Origin: Nitrospirota bacterium
GTDB taxonomy: Bacteria > Nitrospinota > Nitrospinia > Nitrospinales > VA-1
Assembly: GCA_003246675.1 (NCBI GenBank)
Contig: QJZQ01000019.1
Span: 1-37,196, forward strand
Length of the DNA: 37,196 nt
Direction of reading: 5' to 3'
The translations under genes and the position numbers were made by a program. The first letter of the stretch is position 1. Each line of letters opens with the position of its first letter. Positions 31,864 to 37,196 of the stretch are shown in pieces. The notes under the pieces were generated by a model. That model was not told where the DNA came from and searched no databases. It saw only the letters and a program-made list of their open reading frames with translations.

Positions 31864-32274
31864 TCAGATGCAATTGGCCGGCACCCCCGTGGGTTCCTGT
31901 TTGAAGCGGAAGTTCGTGTTGGCCTTGATGTAGCGCAGAAGATCATCGTAGCTCTTGAAATGCTCGCTGAACCCGTAGTCGTCCCCGGTGAATTCGCAAT
32001 TTTCCGTGCTGTGCTCCCGGCACATATAAGGCCGGTTATCATAAATAGCGCACTTGTTTTCCGGCGTCAGGAAGTTGCAGCGGGTATGAATCATGATGTA
32101 CCACGACTTGCGATAAATATAGATGGACACCTTGTCATGGGCGATCTTCCATAGCAGACTGTCGTAATCCTTCCTGTCTTCCGGCTCGTCGATTTCAAAC
32201 GCAAAATAATTGCAACAGTACGCCGGCAGGCAGCGCTCGCATTGGCTGGTATTGTCCCTTTCGCTCTGTGCCAT
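31864..32274 (-). CDS. YkgJ-family cysteine-cluster protein (putative zinc- or iron-binding)
   Basis: 136 aa. Cysteines C12-x2-C15-x4-C20-C21, then C66, C75 (CNFLTPENKCAIYDNRPYMC) and C85 form the pattern of the YkgJ/UPF0153 family, thought to bind zinc or an iron cluster; the cellular role is unknown. The track ORF starts at 32355, but the inner ATG (MAQSERDN) has AAGGATGGG just upstream and the first 27 residues do not look conserved, so I choose 32274. It lies downstream of the PflX-type gene on the same strand (about 100 bases) and may share its transcript. Confidence 0.8.
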   Translation of the reverse strand: MAQSERDNTSQCERCLPAYCCNYFAFEIDEPEDRKDYDSLLWKIAHDKVSIYIYRKSWYIMIHTRCNFLTPENKCAIYDNRPYMCREHSTENCEFTGDDYGFSEHFKSYDDLLRYIKANTNFRFKQEPTGVPANCI

Positions 32275-32373
32275 ATCCCATCCTTGTTGAAGCGAGTAAC
32301 GGTAAGCCGAATGGCTTTCAGAAAATACCAGAAATATTATCACAGGTTGGCGCAAAGAAAAAGCGAACCCCCC

Positions 32374-33315
32374 TCAAGGCTGCGCGTTGAAGCGGTGAAG
32401 CCCTGATGCCCGTGCGACTGAGTAAGCGTTTTCCAACTCCTCGCCGCTGACGCGCCGGTTGATCTCTGCGTAGCGGGCATCACTCACCCGGCCCGCCGGG
32501 CGGTACTGATCCATGAGGTTGACGTAGGTGTCGGGAGAGAGATCCGACAGAAAGCGCATGATTGCTGTTAAATCCTCTCCGGCGCCTGGCATCAGCAAAT
32601 GGCGCACCAGCAGGCCACGCCGCGCAAGCCCCGTCTCGTCGAACACCAGGTCTCCCACCTGGCGGTGCATTTCCCGTAGCACCCCTTGCGCCACCTCGGG
32701 GTAATCGCGCGCCTTGAGATATTTCTCCGACCGGTCCGGGTCCCAGTATTTGAAGTCCGGCATGTAGATGTCCACCACCCCATCGAGCAGGCGCAGGCTC
32801 TCCATCGAATCGTACGCGCCGGTGTTATAAACCAGCGGAAGCCGCAAGCCCATCTGCACCGCCAAAGGCAGGGCTTCCAGAATTTGCGGGACCACATGCT
32901 CCGGCGTCACGAAGTTGATGTTGTGGCAGCCGCGTTTTTGCAGATCGAGCATCATCAGGGCCAGGTCCTCGGCAGTGGCTTCCATGCCATCCACCTTCTG
33001 GCTGATATCGAAATTCTGGCAGAACACGCACATGAGATTGCACATGGAAAAGAAGATGGTGCCGCTGCCGTGCGTTCCCTTGAGGCAGTCCTCCTCGCCA
33101 AAATGAGGAAAATGGCTCGATACGATGGCCCGCCGCCCACTTTTGCAGAGCGCGGTTTCATCGGCCAAGCGGTCCACGGCGCAATCGCGCGGGCAAACCC
33201 GGCACGAAGCGAGTGAGCGCACCGCTTCGCGGGAACGCCGGTACAGCTCGCCGGTGCGAAAGAGTTTCATGTACGCCGGTTCGAAATGACCGGAATCGAT
33301 GCTGAGCTTTGTCAT
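32374..33315 (-). CDS. Radical SAM protein of the PflX type (pyruvate formate-lyase activase homologue)
   Basis: 313 aa. Radical SAM cluster C92-x3-C96-x2-C99 (MCNLMCVFCQN) binds a [4Fe-4S] cluster and S-adenosylmethionine. An N-terminal four-cysteine group (C38, C41, C45, C57: CRVCPRDC ...) is typical of the PflX/COG1313 family. Motifs INFVTPEHVVPQIL and VDIYMPDFKYWD also fit. The family is named after Pfl activase but its substrate is not established, and no glycyl-radical enzyme gene is nearby here. The ribosome site before ATG is weak. Confidence 0.85.
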   Translation of the reverse strand: MTKLSIDSGHFEPAYMKLFRTGELYRRSREAVRSLASCRVCPRDCAVDRLADETALCKSGRRAIVSSHFPHFGEEDCLKGTHGSGTIFFSMCNLMCVFCQNFDISQKVDGMEATAEDLALMMLDLQKRGCHNINFVTPEHVVPQILEALPLAVQMGLRLPLVYNTGAYDSMESLRLLDGVVDIYMPDFKYWDPDRSEKYLKARDYPEVAQGVLREMHRQVGDLVFDETGLARRGLLVRHLLMPGAGEDLTAIMRFLSDLSPDTYVNLMDQYRPAGRVSDARYAEINRRVSGEELENAYSVARASGLHRFNAQP

Positions 33316-33551
33316 GCGGTATGCGATGGGGGCTGAATGTCTATTTTGTCCTCTTGATGGTCGGGCGCACCCCGAAAATCAGCAGGTTGTGACCGCAACG
33401 GGACCGTATTAAGGGGAAACGGGCCACCCTGCGCAAAGCCTGGGCAGGTGTCCCCTCGCGTCGGGAAAAAGGATTGAGTTAGATTGAATCACTTGACAAT
33501 TTTAGCAAATTCTCTGCAATAAAAACAATGTGTTGTGGAATAAAGGGCCCT
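33316..33551. other. Structured non-coding DNA upstream of the PflX-type gene
   Basis: No gene is supported. The main structure is a stem-loop at 33413-33455: GGGG closes with CCCC, and inside CACCCTGC (33425-33432) pairs with GCAGGTG (33444-33450) with one bulged C. Further left, TCGGGCGCACCCCGA makes a short dyad. A TTGACA (33493-33498) faces right toward the small broken gene, but the matching -10 is poor (CAATAA at 18 bases). Confidence 0.4.
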
Positions 33552-33754
33552 ATGGAGCATATTCTGTGGATTACCCTATTCGTCCTTTCAATTCCAGCAA
33601 CTGCGCATGCCGACATGGACCCTGGGGTTTTGGGCTCCCTTTGCCAGATAGCTTACACACGGGTCTTTGGCGTGCTTGCAGGATGGATGCTTAAGGCCCT
33701 ACCGGGTACATCACATCCGTATTTAAAAGGTTGAAAGGACTGCTTAAAGCCTAA
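33552..33754 (+). pseudogene. Small secreted or membrane-anchored protein gene with a frame break
   Basis: ATG 33552 opens a signal peptide (MEHILWITLFVLSIPATAHA, cut likely before DMDPG), then a hydrophobic segment VFGVLAGWML. The open frame continues to 33734 but loses membrane-protein character after WMLK, ending ALPGTSHPYLKG. One frame over, the same DNA reads PTGYITSVFKRLKGLLKA and stops at TAA 33754, a basic tail that suits a one-span protein. A one-base deletion near 33693-33698 explains both. The start DPG-plus-one-span layout resembles small envelope proteins of unknown function. A sequencing error is an alternative. Confidence 0.45.
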
Positions 33755-34088
33755 AGAAGGAGGCCTTGCCCGAAGCGGAATGCCGGCTTGTTTTCCAGCA
33801 TGAAAAAATAGAGACGCTGACGTACTCTGTAGAGTGCTGTCCCTCCATGCTGAAGCAGGCCGCCTATCCCTGAAATATTTTGTTTTCCGGTTCTCGCCCG
33901 GTGCATGTAGGACATGCTTCGATTGTACCGGCCCAAGGGGCATCTATTGCATCCGGCCGGGAAACCCCTGACTCCTTAAAGTCATCTGCTGTAAACGCTC
34001 TTAGTTGTTAGGCCAGCTTAGGCTAAATTTATTTTAGCCGGTTTGCCTTGTGTTTCAAGCCGGCGAAGTCGATGCTGTCACTGCCTCA
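33755..34088. other. Structured intergenic region between the broken gene and dnaE
   Basis: About 330 bases without a supported gene but with several dyads: CAGCATG (33796-33802) with CATGCTG (33846-33852), enclosing ACTC-TGTA-GAGT (33824-33835); GCATGT-agg-ACATGC (33903-33917 region); CCGGCC (33928-33933) with GGCCGG (33955-33960); GGCTAAA-tttat-TTTAGCC (34021-34039); and GCCGGTTTG (34037-34045) with CAAGCCGGC (34056-34064, one G-T pair). The last two share bases and cannot form together. They lie just past the dnaE stop and may end that transcript. Confidence 0.4.
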
Positions 34089-37000
34089 TTAGCTGGGCTT
34101 CGTTGAATGAGGAACGTCCGTAACCCGGCTCAGCCGGTGCGCGGTCACGGTGAAGGAGCCGCCCTCCCGCTCCACCCGCCCGGTGACGGTGTAGGGGCCG
34201 CGGTCGTAAAGTAGTGGCCCGAAACGGCTGTAAACACGAGGGAACAAGGTCACCTCGAAGGCCGCCGTGGCGTCTTCGAGCATCAGGAATTTCATGAACT
34301 CGTTTTTAGCCGTGCGCGTGCGCTTGGCATGGACGAGCCAGCCGGTCAGCGTGACCACCCGCCCGGCGAGGCGCGCGAGCGCTTTCGCCGGTACGCGCCC
34401 CTTGGTGTTAATGTCGTACAACGAAAGCAGATGGTTCGAGACCGCGATGTCCAGGCACGAAATCTCGGCCAATAGCTTTTCCCGAAGCGTGTAATCCGGC
34501 AGGGAGGGGATGGGGATGCCGTTCGAGGGAGTGAAAAAGCCGGGCAGGCAGGTTGCATCCCTTTCCCTCCGGCGCGCGAGCCGCTTGAGCAGCCACAGCA
34601 GTTCGGGGCGCGTCCGCCCAAGCCCGTCGAACGCGCCCGCGAGGATAAGCGCCTCCGTTTCACTTTCGCCGATAACCACCCGCGATAAAAAACTGTCGAG
34701 CGAGGAGTAGGGGCCGCCCCTCCGGCGCGCATCGAGGATGGAGGAGAGGGCCAGGCGGCCCAGGCCCTTGAACTGGCCGAGCCCGACGCGGATGGCGTTC
34801 GCCGCTCCGGACCCGCCGCCCGGCCAGGACACCGCCGTGAATGCCTCGTCGCTTGCGTTGACGCTGGGGGGCAGGATCGCAAGCCCCATGCGCCGCGCTT
34901 CCTCGACGTAGGCGGCGGTGTCGTAGAAGCCGCCCCGGTTCGACAGCACCGCGGCCATGAACTCGGCGGGGTAATGCGCCTTGAGGTAGGCCGTCTGGCA
35001 GGAGACGACAGCGAAGGACGCGCTGTGCGCCTTGCAGAAGGCGTAGCCCGCGAAACTCTCGATCTGCCGCCAGATTTCGATGGCCGCCTCCGGGCGCACC
35101 CCGCGCGCGGTTGCGCCGGAGAGGAACCGCTCGCGATGCGTGCGAATGTCCTCCCAGTTCCGTTTCTTGCTCATGCATTTTCTCAGGCTGTCGGCCTCTC
35201 CCAGGCTCATCCCGGCGATTTCGTGAGCCACCTTGATAACGTCCTCCTGATAAATCATGACGCCAAAAGTATCCCTGAGAAGCTCCGCCATGCGCGGATG
35301 CGGGCAGCGCACCGCTTCGCGCCCGTTATGGCGATCGATGAACGCTTTCATCATGCCGCTGTCGGCGACCCCGGGGCGGATGATCGAACTCGCCGCGGTC
35401 AGCATCTCGAAGGTCTCGACCCGCAGCTTCTTCAGCAGATTGCGCATGCCGGGCGATTCGATGTAGAAGCAGCCGAGGGTGTCTCCCCGGCGGATGAGTT
35501 CGCGGGCGCCCCGGTCGCGCGCCGGGTCGAGCCGCGCAAAGTCGACCCGCACGTTGTGCCGCGCCTCCACCGCCCGCACCGTATCGGCAAGAACGGCGAG
35601 CCCCTTCTGCGCCAGCAGGTCGATCTTGAGCAGGCCCATGTCTTCCACCGGGTACATGTCGAACTGCGTGACCACGAATCCCTTGGGCGTTTTCTCAAGC
35701 GGCAGCCGCTGCGTGATCGGAAACGGCGAGATGACGATGCCGCCGCAATGGATGGACAGATGGCGCGGCAGCCCCTCGATTTTCTGCGCGAGGGCGATCA
35801 TGCCGCGGTAGGGCTCATCCTCCAGGGGGAGGTGGCGGCATTCGGGAATCACCTTCCTCACCGAATCGAGATGCTCCAGATCCACCGAATACGGCAGCGC
35901 CCGGGTGAACGCGTCGATTTCCGCCGGCGGGATGCCCAGCGCCCGGCCCACCTCGCGGAGTGCGGAGCGCCCGCGGAAATGCACGTGCGCCGAAATCAGG
36001 GCGACGTTCTCGCGCCCGTATTTCTCGAAGACATAATCCAGCATTTCATCGCGGCGGTTCCATGGAAAGTCGATGTCGATATCCGGGTAATCCGTCCGCT
36101 CCGGGTTCAGAAAACGCTCGAAGTACAAGTTGTGGCCCAGGGGGTCCACCTCGGTGATCCCCAGCGCCCGGCACACCAGGCTGTTCGCCGCCGAGCCCCG
36201 GCCCACCGTGGGGATGCCGCGCGCGCGCGCCTCGCGCACGATGTCCCAGACGATGAGAAAATAGGGCGCGAAGGACAGATCGTTGATGACCTTGAGTTCG
36301 TGGCGAAGGCGGGCGTCGGCGGCCCTCATGCGGCCGGGGTAGAGCCTGCGAACGCCGCGCCGGGCGAGCGCCTCCAGGCGGGAGGCGGGCGTCTCTCCCG
36401 CGGGCAGGGCGAATCGGGGGAACAGGGTTTCACCGATGGGAAGGGTCACGTCGCAGCACTCGGCGATCCGCCGCGTGTTGCGCACCGCCTCGGGTGCGTC
36501 GGCGAAGAGGCGCGACATCTCCGCCGGCGTCTTCATCCAGCTCGCGGCAGGGACGGCCGCGTTCGCCGGCAGCGTGGCGAGAGTGGTGCCGGTGCGGATG
36601 GCCGCGAGCAACCGGTGCACCTCCATGCCCTCCGGACGCAGGAAGAACACGCGGTTCGTCGCCGCCACCGGCAGGCCCCGGCGGCGGGCGAAAGCGAGGA
36701 GGTCCCGGCTTGCGCGGCCCCCGCCCAGCCGCGTCAGCTCGGCGTAGAGGTTGCCGCCGCCACGGCCCCGCGCCACAGTATCCAGAACCCGCGCGTCGGC
36801 CGAGAGGATCACGACCCGGTCGCTCACCTCCCGGAGACGCGCCGCGAGAGAGAAGCCGGGGGCCAGGTGGCGGTCGGTGATGACGCGGCACACCTCCCCG
36901 AACCCCGAAAGGTCTCTCGCAAGAAGCACCGCGCGCGGCGCGGGCGTCTCCGGGTTTTTCGCATCGGTGATTTCCGCGCCGAAAACCGGGTGGAGTCCGG

Positions 37001-37166
37001 CGGCCCGGGCCGCGCGATGGAAGGCCACCGCCCCGTAGAGCCCGTCGGTATCGGTGAGCGCCAGTGCCGGGCAGCCCATGGCGGCGGCGGCGCGGGCCAG
37101 GGCGTCGACAGGGTCGACGCCGGCCTGAAGTGAATAGTGGCTGTGGCAGTTCAGGTGGATGAACAT
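34089..37166 (-). CDS. DnaE-family DNA polymerase III alpha subunit, short form (error-prone DnaE2/ImuC-like)
   Basis: 1025 aa. N-terminal PHP domain begins HLNCHSHYSLQAG (HxH at 8 and 10), but the later DxH-type metal site reads NRVFF (171-175), so PHP activity is probably lost. The polymerase core is intact: PDIDIDF (361-367) with catalytic D364 and D366, and LLKIDLLAQ with D516. A helix-hairpin-helix part and an OB fold (about 920-1015, VTLTGWLVHAKRTRTAKNEF) end the protein; the C-terminal tau-binding part of long DnaE is absent. Length and ending resemble DnaE2/ImuC translesion polymerases, but some motifs differ, so the subtype is uncertain. ATG 37166 is the only start codon within the window; the frame stays open to the edge. 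Confidence 0.85.
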   Translation of the reverse strand: MFIHLNCHSHYSLQAGVDPVDALARAAAAMGCPALALTDTDGLYGAVAFHRAARAAGLHPVFGAEITDAKNPETPAPRAVLLARDLSGFGEVCRVITDRHLAPGFSLAARLREVSDRVVILSADARVLDTVARGRGGGNLYAELTRLGGGRASRDLLAFARRRGLPVAATNRVFFLRPEGMEVHRLLAAIRTGTTLATLPANAAVPAASWMKTPAEMSRLFADAPEAVRNTRRIAECCDVTLPIGETLFPRFALPAGETPASRLEALARRGVRRLYPGRMRAADARLRHELKVINDLSFAPYFLIVWDIVREARARGIPTVGRGSAANSLVCRALGITEVDPLGHNLYFERFLNPERTDYPDIDIDFPWNRRDEMLDYVFEKYGRENVALISAHVHFRGRSALREVGRALGIPPAEIDAFTRALPYSVDLEHLDSVRKVIPECRHLPLEDEPYRGMIALAQKIEGLPRHLSIHCGGIVISPFPITQRLPLEKTPKGFVVTQFDMYPVEDMGLLKIDLLAQKGLAVLADTVRAVEARHNVRVDFARLDPARDRGARELIRRGDTLGCFYIESPGMRNLLKKLRVETFEMLTAASSIIRPGVADSGMMKAFIDRHNGREAVRCPHPRMAELLRDTFGVMIYQEDVIKVAHEIAGMSLGEADSLRKCMSKKRNWEDIRTHRERFLSGATARGVRPEAAIEIWRQIESFAGYAFCKAHSASFAVVSCQTAYLKAHYPAEFMAAVLSNRGGFYDTAAYVEEARRMGLAILPPSVNASDEAFTAVSWPGGGSGAANAIRVGLGQFKGLGRLALSSILDARRRGGPYSSLDSFLSRVVIGESETEALILAGAFDGLGRTRPELLWLLKRLARRRERDATCLPGFFTPSNGIPIPSLPDYTLREKLLAEISCLDIAVSNHLLSLYDINTKGRVPAKALARLAGRVVTLTGWLVHAKRTRTAKNEFMKFLMLEDATAAFEVTLFPRVYSRFGPLLYDRGPYTVTGRVEREGGSFTVTAHRLSRVTDVPHSTKPS

Positions 37167-37196
37167 GGTGGCGAATAAAAAGCGAAAATAAGGGTC

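Noticed and set aside
33413-33455. Possible c-di-GMP (GEMM) riboswitch because of GCGCAAAGCC
   Set aside because: Only the CGCAAAGCC core matches; the GNRA-type hairpin, tetraloop receptor and the GGUAGcGGG 3' part are missing, and the facing gene is broken.
33751-33936. 61-aa ORF on the - strand (MGRYNRSMSYMHRARTG...)
   Set aside because: No ribosome site, no recognised family, and it covers the stem-loop region; a coding role is not supported, although homologue searches could change this.
34974-37133. 719-aa open frame on the + strand opposite dnaE
   Set aside because: Fully antisense to dnaE, which has clear catalytic motifs; the peptide is Arg/Gly/His-rich and low in complexity, as expected for an antisense frame of high-GC DNA.

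Overview
This window is the core translation/transcription gene cluster of a bacterium, followed by a short, less conserved flank. All genes from the first tRNA to rplQ lie on the + strand. The ribosomal proteins and RNA polymerase are of Gram-negative type: RpoB is 1404 aa with the long lineage insertion before its C-terminal catalytic part, RpoC is 1361 aa, and SecE is short with one membrane segment. A Proteobacteria-like lineage in the broad sense (Desulfobacterota or Nitrospinota-like) fits best, but that placement is inference; no rRNA gene is present to confirm it.

Layout: 1-127, tail of an unidentified gene; 128-468, apparently empty DNA; 469-498, a strong promoter; 515-1464, tRNA-Thr(TGT), tRNA-Tyr(GTA), tRNA-Gly(TCC), tRNA-Thr(GGT), rpmG and tRNA-Trp(CCA); then secE-nusG-rplKAJL-rpoBC (beta operon), rpsL-rpsG-fusA-tuf (str), rpsJ-rplCDWB-rpsS-rplV-rpsC-rplP-rpmC-rpsQ (S10), rplNXE-rpsNH-rplFR-rpsE-rplO-secY-adk-infA-rpmJ (spc) and rpsM-rpsK-rpsD-rpoA-rplQ (alpha). 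These five E. coli-type operons are fused here without interruption. A bidirectional terminator ends the cluster after rplQ. On the - strand follow a YkgJ-type Cys-cluster protein, a PflX-type radical SAM protein and, after about 770 bp of structured non-coding DNA holding a frame-broken small secreted-protein gene, a short (1025 aa) DnaE-family polymerase whose start is 30 bp from the window end.

The genes work together to make ribosomes (21 large- and 11 small-subunit proteins), RNA polymerase core (alpha, beta, beta'), the elongation factors EF-G and EF-Tu, initiation factor IF-1, the Sec translocon (SecE, SecY) and adenylate kinase. Two usual members are missing: rpmD (L30) between rpsE and rplO, and the tuf copy often found between tRNA-Thr(GGT) and secE. 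Ten genes start with GTG or TTG.

The most interesting observation is in RpoB: a roughly 28-residue insertion in the N-terminal protrusion region carries four cysteines in exactly the spacing, and with about half the residues, of the N-terminal zinc-binding domain of the neighbouring RpoC. It looks like a copy of the beta' zinc domain placed in beta. The rest of the window is ordinary housekeeping DNA with some regulatory structures worth testing.
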